Positions 32,195 through 42,500 of a stretch of 53,929 nt of DNA are shown one piece after another. The stretch comes from Candidatus Zipacnadia bacterium (GTDB lineage: Bacteria; Armatimonadota; Zipacnadia; Zipacnadales; UBA5352). Below the pieces are notes generated by a model. It saw only the letters and a list, made by a program, of their open reading frames with translations. It searched no databases and was not told the DNA's origin. The position numbers and the translations under genes were made by a program. Where the stretch lies: NCBI GenBank assembly GCA_029820945.1, contig JALGUJ010000017.1, forward strand, positions 1 through 53,929, read 5' to 3'. Each line of letters opens with the position of its first letter. Within the stretch, counting starts at the first letter, position 1.

Positions 32195-33862
32195 ATGCTG
32201 AGAAGCGGCCGAGCACAGAGGGCCTGCAGACGACGGGGCATGACGCTCGTTGAGCTGCTGGTGGCGATGTCCATCCTGCTGGTGGGCATCTGGGCGGTGG
32301 CCCGCGGCTTCCCCGCGCTGTTCGGGAGCCTCGAGGCGGAGCGGGAGCGCGCCGAGATGGTGCGCCTGACCGAGGGCGTGCTGGAGCGGTTCAAGACCAG
32401 CCCCGAGCAGATACCGGAGGCCATCGCGGGTCACGACCCCGCGGACGGCATGGTCATCCCGCCCGATGTCTACCCCGACGAGGACATGGAGCCCGTGCCG
32501 GGCAACCCGCGGGACGACCTCACCTGGGTGCTGGGGGAGATGTTCGAGGTGCCGGGGCTGCAGCCCGGCCAGAGCGTGTGCGTCTATCCGCTGAAGCTGG
32601 GGCCGGCGATCGTGCAGGACCCCAGCGCGATCGACGACTACCTGCAGGTCTTCAGGCTGGCGGCCCTCGAGCGCGTTGCCGTGAGCCAGGACGAGTGGGT
32701 GGCGGCCGGCCGGCCGCTCGGTGACGACGAGTTCTTCCTCGACCGGGACGGCTACCTCTACGCGCCGCCGGAGTACGCGAGCGCGCGGGTGGACTACTGC
32801 TGGATGGACGTCACGGGCGCCCCGCACTGGGTGGAGGACGAGGTCGTCGCCAACGTCAACTACTCGGCGTCGGCCGCGCCGGTGCGTGCGGCCGACGTGA
32901 CGGGTCCGCAGTTCGCGAACTGCGTGCCGGAGATGGCCGACGCGCGCGCCATGGTCCGCTACGCGGTTGCCATCGGCGGCGTGGCGGACGTGGCCGCGGA
33001 CACGGCGGTGCTGGAGCAGAACTTCGGCGCCACGCTGCTGCTGCCGGACGTGGACGCCGGGGAGACGATGCACGTCAACTACCAGCAGCGAACGGAGCCG
33101 GACCTGTTCGGCCAGCCCAGGCGCGTGCCGGTCGTCGTCGAGGAGTTCTCCGCCCCCACCCAGCCGCCGTACCGGGTGGACCTGAAGTTCGGCGGCATCG
33201 ACGACGAGGTGGCGCTGTTCGAGAATGATCTGCTGGGCAACCCGCTGCCCAACGTCGTGCGGGTGCTGGTGGTGGACCTGCTCACCGGCGACGCCTGGAC
33301 CGACGCGGCCAGTTGGATCGAGGTGGACATGATCGAGGGTCGGCTGACGCTGGACTGGGACAATGCCGGCGCGCCGATGGCGGCGGCGCAGGCGCGCGGG
33401 CGCGACCTTCGCGTCTACTACCGGACGCTGCGCGGTCACACGGTCGTGGTGCAGAAGGCGCCGGCCTACTTCCTTGAGGAGCCGATCAAGCAGACTTACG
33501 AGGACCCCGACCCGTCGCTGGATGAGAGCGACAAGGTGGACTACCGCTACTACACGGTGTCGGCGGACCCGAACGATCCGGCCTATACGCGGCTGCAGTT
33601 CCCCGAGTCGGCGGCCGGGCAGACGGTGGTCGTGGACTACCTGGTGGACACCGGGCAGCAGCCGCCCTTCGAGCGCGTCAGTGGCGAGCTGCATGTCATC
33701 GACGGGGAGAGCCTGGCGATCGTGCTGCAGCGGCCGGATGTCGCCGGCATCATTGCGGTTCGGGGCGCCTCGCTCAAGGTGCGCGGGTGGTGGCACGACC
33801 AGCACGGACGGGTCCAGATGGTCGGCGTTGAGACCTTCCTGGTGCCGGAGCCACTGTTGTAA
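32195..33862 (+). CDS. Large prepilin-like protein 2
   Basis: A 555-residue protein with a prepilin N-terminus: RACRRRG is cut before MTLVELLVAMSILLVGIWAV, with Glu+5. The ~520-residue remainder is far larger than a normal pilin (130-250). It has repeated beta-type segments (DLKFGGIDDEVALF, VRVLVVDLLTGDAW, LRVYYRTLRGHTVVVQ, TVVVDYLVDTGQ), so it is probably a multi-domain stalk or adhesive end. I chose the ATG at 32195 because AGGAG lies 7-8 nt upstream. It is likely a PilV- or GspI/J-like minor pilin at the pilus tip. That role is inferred from order and size. Confidence 0.8.
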   Translation: MLRSGRAQRACRRRGMTLVELLVAMSILLVGIWAVARGFPALFGSLEAERERAEMVRLTEGVLERFKTSPEQIPEAIAGHDPADGMVIPPDVYPDEDMEPVPGNPRDDLTWVLGEMFEVPGLQPGQSVCVYPLKLGPAIVQDPSAIDDYLQVFRLAALERVAVSQDEWVAAGRPLGDDEFFLDRDGYLYAPPEYASARVDYCWMDVTGAPHWVEDEVVANVNYSASAAPVRAADVTGPQFANCVPEMADARAMVRYAVAIGGVADVAADTAVLEQNFGATLLLPDVDAGETMHVNYQQRTEPDLFGQPRRVPVVVEEFSAPTQPPYRVDLKFGGIDDEVALFENDLLGNPLPNVVRVLVVDLLTGDAWTDAASWIEVDMIEGRLTLDWDNAGAPMAAAQARGRDLRVYYRTLRGHTVVVQKAPAYFLEEPIKQTYEDPDPSLDESDKVDYRYYTVSADPNDPAYTRLQFPESAAGQTVVVDYLVDTGQQPPFERVSGELHVIDGESLAIVLQRPDVAGIIAVRGASLKVRGWWHDQHGRVQMVGVETFLVPEPLL

Positions 33863-33887
33863 TCGGGGCGAGGAGAGGCGGTCTGTG

Positions 33888-34640
33888 ATGGGCGCACTCA
33901 TACGCGGCTCAAGCATACCCGGGGCGCTGCGCCCCAGCGGCCGGAGCGGCTTCACGCTCACCGAGCTGCTGGTGGTGATCGGCATCGCGGTGATGCTGCT
34001 GGGCCTGATGATTCCGACCGGGCAGGTGCTGCGCGAGAGCAATCAGGCGATGGCCTGCAAGTCGCAGCTCCACCAGGTCGGCCAGGCGATCAGGATGTAC
34101 CGGCTGGACGAGGGCGGCGTGCCGCCATACTACATCGACGCGAGCGAGACGACCGATGACGTCCCCCATGGTCCCGGGCTGCTGGCGCTCTACGCCACCG
34201 GTCACATGACGCGGCGAGACTCGCTGCACTGCCCGCGGGACGTCTACGCCGAGCCCGGCTCGGCTGCATACCTGGAGAGCTACACGGCGAAGGATGAGGA
34301 CGCCGCCGCCGCGACGGAGCTGAACAAGTATCCGTACCTGAGCTCGCGAGGCGTGATCGACGACACGGACCCGTTCTACAGGCGGCAGCTTCAGCCGGCC
34401 GCGGACGTTGGCGGCACATCGCCGGTACCGGTGCATAATCCCGACTGGCGGCCCGATGACGACACCGTGGTCACATGGTGCCCGCACCACGTGGACAGCA
34501 TCAAGGCGGGGGACGTGGGTCTGTACCAGGTGCTTTTCTGGGACGGCAGCGTGCAGCGGGTGGGCGAGAACATCATGACCGACCCGTCGGTGGGGCCGGA
34601 TGCGGCGTGGAAGGTGGGGCACGCAGACGCGTCCGGCTAG
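33888..34640 (+). CDS. Prepilin-like protein 3 with H...DG-type tail
   Basis: A 250-residue class III prepilin. The 21-residue leader ends in RSG and is cut before FTLTELLVVIGIAVMLLGLM, with Glu+5. The body has ACKSQLHQVGQAIRMYRLDEG, typical of the helix of DUF1559-like prepilins, and ends in HHVDSIKAGDVGLYQVLFWDGSV-type sequence, the H-x-DG pattern that names a prepilin family abundant in Planctomycetes, Lentisphaerae and Armatimonadota. The ATG at 33888 has AGGAGAGG upstream. This is the most standard pilin-type tail in the block. Confidence 0.85.
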   Translation: MGALIRGSSIPGALRPSGRSGFTLTELLVVIGIAVMLLGLMIPTGQVLRESNQAMACKSQLHQVGQAIRMYRLDEGGVPPYYIDASETTDDVPHGPGLLALYATGHMTRRDSLHCPRDVYAEPGSAAYLESYTAKDEDAAAATELNKYPYLSSRGVIDDTDPFYRRQLQPAADVGGTSPVPVHNPDWRPDDDTVVTWCPHHVDSIKAGDVGLYQVLFWDGSVQRVGENIMTDPSVGPDAAWKVGHADASG

Positions 34641-34753
34641 AGGGTTGGGGCGAAGGGTATACTCGTAGTGAGCAGGGCAGGGAACGCCGCACCGGGATCT
34701 ACCGGTAGGGCGCGGAGCGCACAGGAGAAGAGGGCGGCTGGAGATACCTAATC

Positions 34754-36622
34754 ATGCCACGTCGCGCGAGACCTGACAACAGGCCGGCCATGAAGAGGCG
34801 GCCAGGGCGTAAGGGCTTCACGCTGATCGAGGTCCTGGTCGTTCTGGGCATCCTGGTCATCCTCTTCGGCATGCTGTTCGCGCCAATGATCGCGAGCCTG
34901 GACATGGTCACGATCGGCCAGTCGAAGGTGGCGATGCAGAACGCGGCGCGCTCCGCGCTGGAGGAGATGCGGCGGGAGATCGGCAACGCCATGTACATCT
35001 ACCCGACCCCGGGGCTGATCCTCAAGGGCGCCGATGGCCTGCTGGGGACGAGTGACGATGTGCGCCTGCCCAACTACTCGCAGATCGTGTTCGTCAGCGC
35101 CCAGCGCACCGACACCGGCGCAATCGCCCAGCCGCTGTCGCCGCGGGTGGACAGCGCGGGGAATATCGTGGCCACGCGCCTCCGGCCGGCGCTGCTGGAC
35201 GAAAGCAGGGAGTACGACAGCTCGAACACCTTCGTGCTGGTGCGCGAGGAGGGCTACTACACCCGGCACGAGGACGCCGATGCGGTGTGGTGGGACTTCA
35301 CGAACGTCGGCGGCGCCACGAACCCCGTGCGCAACCTCCTGACGCCGCGTGGAAGCTATGACATCCCGGTGACCCGATCCATCTGCACCGCCAGCGGCTG
35401 CAGCGATAGGGTGCACACGGGCTACGTGACCGAGTGCCCCAACTGCGGCTCGTCGGACCTGATCTACATCCACGACAACGTGCAGTTCCGGCCCGAGCGC
35501 ATCGTGGGCGAGGTGCTGCAGCCCGCGGCGCACCACACCATCTACCAGGCCCGGCACGCGGCATGGTCGGGCCTGCACAACCGCGGTGACGTCGAGCTGA
35601 ACGACCTCTACCCGCAGAGCGCCACGGATCTGCCGATGCACCTGGGCGCCTCGGAGCTGGATCCGCGCATCGTGCTGGTCAACCCGACGGACATGTCGGT
35701 GGTGCGCGACTCCTACGAGAACGTGGACAACTCGAACACGATCCTGACGTGGAACTCGGACCGCGGGGTCATCCAGATCGGGGCCACGACCGGGCGGTGG
35801 GTGAACGTGCCCGCCCCCATGGCCAGCATTGTCCCGGGCGAGTACTACCCGATTCAGATCCAGCACGAGCGGCCGGATCAGACGGTCGTCAGCAGCGTGG
35901 ACAGCTACGATAAGGATGGCTCTCTGTCCGCCTCCCGCCAGTGGGACCTGGTGCCGATCTACCCGAGCCTGGGGCCGCTGACCTGCACCGACTGCGGCGG
36001 CGTCTTCGACCCGACGGTCTACAGCCCGGGCGACCCGTGCCCGAACCCGGGCTGCAGCGGCACGCTGGTCTCGACGGCGCAGGTGGGGGATCCCGCCATG
36101 CCGATCGCGTACCGGATCGATCCGACGATGGCTGGCGCCAACGCGCCGGCGAAGATAGTGCCCGAGAGCGTGCACGTCGTGGTCTGGGGCCGCGACACGG
36201 TCGGCCGCATGTACCAGACGGCGTACACGGAGACCACCACGATCGATCAGGCGCAGATCGGTGAGGAGCAGTACGCGGTGGTCTCCAGCGATCACGGGCA
36301 GCGGGCGGAGGTGCGCTTCAACGAGCTGCAGCCGCCCAGCCCCCGCATGCTTACCCGCGCGGGGATCGCGGTCCAGGACTTCGGCATCTACATCCAGTAC
36401 TACTACAGGCGCAACTACGATCCGGCCGCGCCTGAGAATGACTACATCGTGAAGGTTGACTACTCCACCCAGGAGATCATCAACCTCAGCCTCGCCCTGC
36501 AGCGGTATGTGACCCCTGTGGCTGACCCGAGCAATCCGGATGCCCTCATCATTCCACCGGACGCCAGCCCCGACAGGGTCGCCCTGCAGGACCAGGTGCA
36601 GGTGAGGAACCTGAGCAGATGA
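34754..36622 (+). CDS. Large prepilin-like protein 4 with two zinc-ribbon motifs
   Basis: A 622-residue protein. The leader ends in RPGRKG and is cut before FTLIEVLVVLGILVILFGML, with Glu+5, so it enters the pilus pathway. The long C-terminal part holds two Cys clusters of zinc-ribbon form: CTASGCSD ... CPNCGSSDL (residues ~210-232) and CTDCGGVFD ... CPNPGCSGTL (~411-436). Zinc ribbons are normal in cytoplasmic nucleic-acid proteins and rare in exported pilins. The two clusters may hold metal or form disulfides outside the cell. Its stop overlaps the next gene's ATG by 4 nt. A weak TATACT box at 34658 could serve as a local promoter. Confidence 0.82.
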   Translation: MPRRARPDNRPAMKRRPGRKGFTLIEVLVVLGILVILFGMLFAPMIASLDMVTIGQSKVAMQNAARSALEEMRREIGNAMYIYPTPGLILKGADGLLGTSDDVRLPNYSQIVFVSAQRTDTGAIAQPLSPRVDSAGNIVATRLRPALLDESREYDSSNTFVLVREEGYYTRHEDADAVWWDFTNVGGATNPVRNLLTPRGSYDIPVTRSICTASGCSDRVHTGYVTECPNCGSSDLIYIHDNVQFRPERIVGEVLQPAAHHTIYQARHAAWSGLHNRGDVELNDLYPQSATDLPMHLGASELDPRIVLVNPTDMSVVRDSYENVDNSNTILTWNSDRGVIQIGATTGRWVNVPAPMASIVPGEYYPIQIQHERPDQTVVSSVDSYDKDGSLSASRQWDLVPIYPSLGPLTCTDCGGVFDPTVYSPGDPCPNPGCSGTLVSTAQVGDPAMPIAYRIDPTMAGANAPAKIVPESVHVVVWGRDTVGRMYQTAYTETTTIDQAQIGEEQYAVVSSDHGQRAEVRFNELQPPSPRMLTRAGIAVQDFGIYIQYYYRRNYDPAAPENDYIVKVDYSTQEIINLSLALQRYVTPVADPSNPDALIIPPDASPDRVALQDQVQVRNLSR

Positions 36623-39540
36623 GATCGCCACGCAGCCGCAGGTCCGGCGGACGGTGGAGGCCGAACGGAATGCCGCAGATCATGCCCAGCCATAGCCGAC
36701 AGGCAAGGCGCCGGGGCCAGGCGCTGCTTGTGGCCGTCCTGCTGATGATGGCCATTCTGCTGGTGGGGATCCTGTTCGTCGCGCTGGTCACCTACAACCA
36801 GAGTCAGTCCGAGCGGCACGAGGACATGCTGGTCGCCCAGGCGCTGGCCGAGGCCGGCATCCGCTACGCGAACCAGATGCTGGAGAAGAGCGCCGACGGG
36901 GCCGACTGGCGGCCGCCGGAGCCTCCCGCCTTCGATCGGAGCGGCGCGTCCGACCCGGGCATGTGGGGCACCGACGGCGTGGAGGGAACCGAGGACGACT
37001 ACTACACCGACATCGAGATCCAGCGCGGCTGGGCTGGCCTCTACGACAGCGCCAGTGGCTCGTACGTCCGCCGCGGCTTCAGCCGTTTCCCCGATCCCCG
37101 TGAGCCGGGGCTGACCAACACCCCCGCCAGCGGCTTCACCATGGGCCGGGGCTACTTCCTGCTGCGCGTCAGCTACGACCCGTGGGGACCCGGCTCCGGC
37201 GGCACTCCCGATCCCATGGACTGGCACCTGAAGATCGAGTCGATCGGGCGAGTGCACGGCAGCCACGTCTTCCGCAAGCTGGTCGCGTACAAGCCGATCC
37301 CGATGCTCGACTACGCCCGGTGGGTGCATAACGCGACCGGCCACGGCCGGCCGGCGCAGCTCGGCGTGCCGCCCTACATCGACATGGACAACGACGGCGC
37401 GATCCCGCCCGGTGACGCCACCACACCGTCGGTCGAGTGGATCCCGACCACCATCCGCGGGCCGGTGCGCGTCGAGGGCACGCTGCAGATCGCGGGCGCC
37501 CCCCACCTGGACCCGGGCTCGGGCGCCATCGTGGAGGCCAGCACCAAGTTCGAGCTTGAGGACCGGATCGCCGCGTCCGGCTACCTGCGCGATGACACCA
37601 TCGAGGTGACCGGCGGCATCGAGTTCCTCAGCGACATCGACGGCACCGCCGAGGTCACCGTCATCGACGCGGGCGGGCCCACCACCGCACTGATGTACGA
37701 GAGCGATGACCCGGGCTTCGACACCTTCGGGGGCCGTGTCAGGGACGGTCGGCCCACCGTCTCCGGCGGCTATTCGCGCTTCGCCTCCGGCATCACCCCG
37801 CCGACGCTGACGCTGGGTGAGGGCACCACCAACATGGACCGGTACCGCAACCTCACGCGGGACTCGGGCGACTTCGTCGAGTACCCCTCGGGCTCGGGGG
37901 ACTTCGTCAACAACGGCCGGTGGGGCTTCGGCGCGGGCATCTACATCGACAATGCCGACGACATCCAGTTCGACCACAGCATTCAGCAGTTGATCGACGA
38001 CTGGCAGCGCCCCAACGCGGCGGGCGGGACGCCGACCACCGGCAGCGGATGGAATGCGCTGTACACGACCTACTCGCCGCCGGCGGTCAAGATCGAGTTT
38101 GTGCCCGACGAGGCCGCCATGGGCAGCTACGAGACCAGCGCCAACCCTGCGGACGTCGGTGCGGGGGAGACCTGGTGGCCGGGCCACGAGGCCGGCCAGC
38201 CCGGGATCAAGGTCACGCGCTACGACAAGACCTGGCGGGCGGCGAATGGAGATGACTCGGGGCTGCGCACGCGGGCCTTCGACTATCCGACACCGTGGCT
38301 GGACGGGACCAGCGACGTGCCGCGCCACCCGCTCATCGTGGCGGAGGGCAACGTGCGGGTCCTGGGCCGGCTTCCGGAGGCGGTGCGCGACGCGTCCGAC
38401 ACGCTGCGGCGGGCCTACGACCTGGTCGTGGTCTCTGGCGGGACCATCTACATCGACGGGCAGCTCCTGGCGCCCAACGACTACCTTGCGGCGCCGGTCG
38501 CGCCCGAGTTCAACACCAAGCTGGCGCTGCTTGCGCGGGACTGCGTGTGCCTGAACGCCACGCAGATCGTCCCGCAGCTCACGACCGGGACGGCGCCGGC
38601 GGTGCCGGACGATCCGCTGAACCCGTCGGACCGGGAGAAGCACTGGGAGCTGGCGCCGGGCTCCGACGGTCGGGCCTACAGCACCTTCTTCTGGGGCGGC
38701 ACCCCCGAGGGCAGCGGCGTGGCGCTGGTGACCAAGCAGGGCGCGGGCGACCCCGGGCCGTCGGCGGTCTCGCTGACCACCTGGGTTGAGGGCGCCGGCT
38801 ACAGCGCCTACGACTTCGGCGATCCGCCCGACCCGATGGTGGACACGGCGTTCGTGTTCGTGCCACCGGCCGCCACCTTCCCCGACGGCTCGACGCCGCC
38901 GCAGCCCTACGGTGTCGAGGGCATCGCGCCCGACTGGGCGCCGTATCGCGACGCCGGGGCCAGCCTGCCATGGGACCTGGCGGGCTATGTGGACCCGACG
39001 CCGGGGCTGGGGAACGCGATCATCCTGCGCCACACCGACCCGCAACTCTCCGCCGGCTCGACCAGCTACTGGCTCAAGCGGTGGAAGGTGGCGGAGTACA
39101 ACTCCGACGGTCTGCCCGTCGGCGCCATCAACGCGCGGGTGAACGCGGCGGTCTACGCCGAGCGCGGCTGTTGGTACGTGCTGACCGCGAGCTACTTCGA
39201 TGACGAGGCCAGCGGGGATCCGAACACGCCTGAGCCGGTGGAGTTCCGGCGCTACAACTACAAGATCAGCTTCAACGGGACGATAGCGGAGAACTTCACG
39301 GCGCCTGTGGAGGCCGTGCAGGACTGGATCGACAAGAGCGCCTACCCCGCGGCCTACTCGGGCTCGACGATAGACACGCTCTCGCGGTGGGGGACCATCG
39401 AGTACCGGTTCGACGAGACGCTGCGGGCGGCCCGGTTCTACTCGACAGTCGCCGACCCGATGCATCCGGCGGCGAATCAGCCGAGAGTGCCCCTGCTGCC
39501 CGTCAGCCCCGACCTGGTCTACTACGGGGAGGCGCAGTAG
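36619..39540 (+). CDS. PilX/GspK-like giant pilin-associated protein
   Basis: A 973-residue protein. Its N-terminus (SRQARRRG, then QALLVAVLLMMAILLVGILF and VALVTYNQSQSERHEDMLVAQALAEAG) has the PilX/GspK layout: a Gly cut site, a long hydrophobic helix with no Glu+5, then a polar helix. GspK and PilX lack Glu+5 and sit at the pseudopilus tip. The rest, ~900 residues, is mostly beta-type with Gly/Asp/Pro loops (GTLQIAGAPHLDPGSGAI, GTIYIDGQLLAPNDYLA) and I recognise no domain in it. The start is ATG at 36619 by overlap; an ATG at 36670 with GGAGG 9 nt upstream is an equal choice. Confidence 0.78.
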   Translation: MRSPRSRRSGGRWRPNGMPQIMPSHSRQARRRGQALLVAVLLMMAILLVGILFVALVTYNQSQSERHEDMLVAQALAEAGIRYANQMLEKSADGADWRPPEPPAFDRSGASDPGMWGTDGVEGTEDDYYTDIEIQRGWAGLYDSASGSYVRRGFSRFPDPREPGLTNTPASGFTMGRGYFLLRVSYDPWGPGSGGTPDPMDWHLKIESIGRVHGSHVFRKLVAYKPIPMLDYARWVHNATGHGRPAQLGVPPYIDMDNDGAIPPGDATTPSVEWIPTTIRGPVRVEGTLQIAGAPHLDPGSGAIVEASTKFELEDRIAASGYLRDDTIEVTGGIEFLSDIDGTAEVTVIDAGGPTTALMYESDDPGFDTFGGRVRDGRPTVSGGYSRFASGITPPTLTLGEGTTNMDRYRNLTRDSGDFVEYPSGSGDFVNNGRWGFGAGIYIDNADDIQFDHSIQQLIDDWQRPNAAGGTPTTGSGWNALYTTYSPPAVKIEFVPDEAAMGSYETSANPADVGAGETWWPGHEAGQPGIKVTRYDKTWRAANGDDSGLRTRAFDYPTPWLDGTSDVPRHPLIVAEGNVRVLGRLPEAVRDASDTLRRAYDLVVVSGGTIYIDGQLLAPNDYLAAPVAPEFNTKLALLARDCVCLNATQIVPQLTTGTAPAVPDDPLNPSDREKHWELAPGSDGRAYSTFFWGGTPEGSGVALVTKQGAGDPGPSAVSLTTWVEGAGYSAYDFGDPPDPMVDTAFVFVPPAATFPDGSTPPQPYGVEGIAPDWAPYRDAGASLPWDLAGYVDPTPGLGNAIILRHTDPQLSAGSTSYWLKRWKVAEYNSDGLPVGAINARVNAAVYAERGCWYVLTASYFDDEASGDPNTPEPVEFRRYNYKISFNGTIAENFTAPVEAVQDWIDKSAYPAAYSGSTIDTLSRWGTIEYRFDETLRAARFYSTVADPMHPAANQPRVPLLPVSPDLVYYGEAQ

Positions 39541-39582
39541 GCTTCCGGCCGTGTCCTCGGGCAACGCACGGAGGTAATGGAT

Positions 39583-42500
39583 ATGCGGTTGTGCCGCGTA
39601 TGCCTTGTGTTGATGGCCCTCATCCTGTTCGCCGCCGCGGTCCCGGCTCCGGCGGCGCGCACCGCCTTTCGCTATGATGCGGCGCAGCGCGTCATCAAGG
39701 CCTGTGTGGTGGGCGTCGGGGGCCAGACCGCCGCGACCCACCCGAATCCCTACGTGCTCGAGGGCGTGCGCCGATCCGACCTGACCCCGGACGACTGGGT
39801 GTTCGAGAACCCGCTGGCGCCGCCCACGGTGGTCCTCGGTGATGCGACCTCCGACTACGTGGTCAAGGGCAAGCGTGACTACTGGTTCTTCGCCCTGACC
39901 GACGACACGGCCAGCCGGCTCACCGGCATGGACCTGCTCTATATCTCCGCGCCGGAGCTGGACCTGACCGACGCCGAACAGGACGGGCTGCGCGCCGCGG
40001 TGGAGGCCGGCGCGCTGCTCTGGATCGACGACGACGTCGCCAGCGGCGGCACGGCGGTCACCAACTTCCCCTGGGCCTTCGAGTTCGATGACGCCGGGGC
40101 GGGCACCTACGCGCGCGTGGCACTGGACGGCCGCCACCGGCTGCTCACCGAGCCCTATCGCCTGGGCCTTTCAGGGGTCGCGCGCCTCGGGGACGACCCC
40201 GACTGGGGCTCGACCGGGATCAGCGGGCTCTACGTCACGAACCTGGGGCCGGAGTTCCGCACCATCGTACAGGTGGGGGAGATCGCGGGCGACGGGCAGG
40301 TCACGAACCGCGCGCCCTTTGTGGTGGCCGCCTCGTACGGTGCGGGCAGTATCGTGGTCACGACCGGCGGCGTGGGCCTCGACGTGGTGGAGTGGATCAT
40401 CGAGGCCGCGGCGGGGGAGATGGGCTTCGCCGCCGGGCGCCGGCCCTCGCCGGACCCGATGCAGGCGCCCGACGTGAAGTTCGTACTCAACATGCTGCAG
40501 TGGAGCGACCGGTGGGAGCAGGCGCGGCGCACCCCGCGCGCGAGCGCCACGTCGCTGGCGCGGGCTCCCTTCCCGCTCGACATCGCCTGGCAGTACCCGA
40601 GCGAGGACCAGCCGACCGCGGTGGCGGCCATGGGGGCGGTCGTCTCGACCCCCGTGATCGGCCGTGGGATGGTTTATGCGGTGAGCCTGCCAACGACCGC
40701 GCCGGCGGGCGAGGACGCGCGCGTGACGTGCTTCGACGTGGAGCCCGAACAGAGCCTTGACGGCGATGGCTGGCCGGACGACGGCATCGGGGACTACGGG
40801 AACGGCGCGTCCTATGACATGGTGTGGCAGGCGTTCCTGGGGGCGGGGCGCACTCCGCGCTACTCGTCGCCGGCGCTGGCGACCGTGGACGTGACCGGCA
40901 TCAATGGTTACGATGTGCCGGTCCAGGTGCTGCTGGTCAGCTCCGTGGACGAGGATGCGAGCCCGTCGCTGGGCCATGTGACCTGCTACAACGCGACGGT
41001 GGATCCGGAGATTCTGGGGCAGGTCGCGGCGCCCTTCAACACCCCCGGCGCCGAGATCTGGACCCGCGACCTGCATGGCTTCACCGGCACCGCCGACGTG
41101 GTGGCGCTCTCAACCCCGACCGTGCACGACGGCTACGTCTACGTGCTCGCGGACGAGTACGACAACGCCCTGCCCGACCTCGACGGCGACGGGACGGAGC
41201 AGACCTACGGTCGCGTGCACTGCTTCGAGCTGGCCTTCGACTGGACGGGCGGCGATCCGGATGACGGAGCCTGGTGGGTCTATCCGTCGGCCGAGGATAA
41301 CCTGGACGGCGTGGGCTCGCCGATGGCGGCGCAGGAGGCCCAGCGCTCGCTGCCGGCCTTCCACGACCCGACGTGGGTTGCCGAGCCCCCCACCGGTCCC
41401 GGAGATCGGGCCCCGCTGCCGCCGAGTCCCGGCTCGATCCCCGTCGTGCATGCGGCGGGCGGGACCATCGACGGCGGCCGCGCCGACGCGCTGGTGACCT
41501 TCGGCACGACGTTCAGCCACACATACAACGAGGGAACCGGCAACATCGAGATCGATGACGGCGCGGGCGGCAGCCAGTTCTGCGTGGTGCCGGCCCCGCG
41601 GGTGCGCAACACCGGAGCCGTGACCCTCAACAGCGAGTACTTCCTGGTGCGCACCAACCGGGAGATGACGGCCTACGGCGACACCCAGCTCGCCATCGAC
41701 GATGCGCAGTCGGTTCCGGGGACCGACATAGACACGCGGCACGTCAGCTACCATCCCGGCGCCGTGCGGGAGGCGATCGTGGCGGCCCTCGCGGAGATGG
41801 CGGCGGACGGCGATCCGGCCACCGTGCCCGACCCCATCGCGCTGCAGATGGGCGTGGACGTGCTGGTGGACTACACCGCGACGAGCGGGGCCGTTGATGA
41901 CGAGCGCCAGAAGCTGATGGGTCCGGTACGCTGGCGGCGGGAGCTGCCCCTGGGCCAGTACGTCACACAGCCGGCCGCCAGCAGGGGTGAGGAAATGGTG
42001 GTCAGCGCCGCCGCCCCGGTGCTGTACCCGGCGCCGGCGCCGGTGCCGACCTTCGGCGGCGCCGTCGCGAAAATGGACACCAATAGCGGCGCGGTCAAAT
42101 GGACCTACGACCCGGTCTCGACGATGCCGGATGCCGGCCCGGCTGCGGTCACGGCCAGCGCGACGGCGGCGGCCCTCGATGAGGACACCGCGGTCGTCGG
42201 GGCGACGGCCGTGGACTACACGAACTCGGTGGCGGCGAGCTCCATGATCGGCCTCAAGCGCCAGGTGCAGGCGGCGGTTAACCTGGGCGCGGCCGGAGAG
42301 CCGGCCGCGGTTGCGCTGCTCGCCACCGGCGACGTCATCGCGGCCACCTGCTACCAGGTGGACCCGAGGAACAACCGCCTGCTCTTCCCGCCGGCCTCGG
42401 CCGGCAACGTGGAGGACACCGCGGGCAATCCGCTGGGGCCCATCTACGGGCGCGCCATCGAGATCACCTGGCCGGACGCCACGACCGAGCTGCACTGCAT

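Noticed and set aside
36460..40137. 1225-codon open frame on the minus strand
   Set aside because: It is antisense to the PilX-like and giant genes, Arg/Val/His-rich, without a ribosome site or recognisable domain. High GC makes such antisense frames common; others are at 27865-30441 and 32189-34042.
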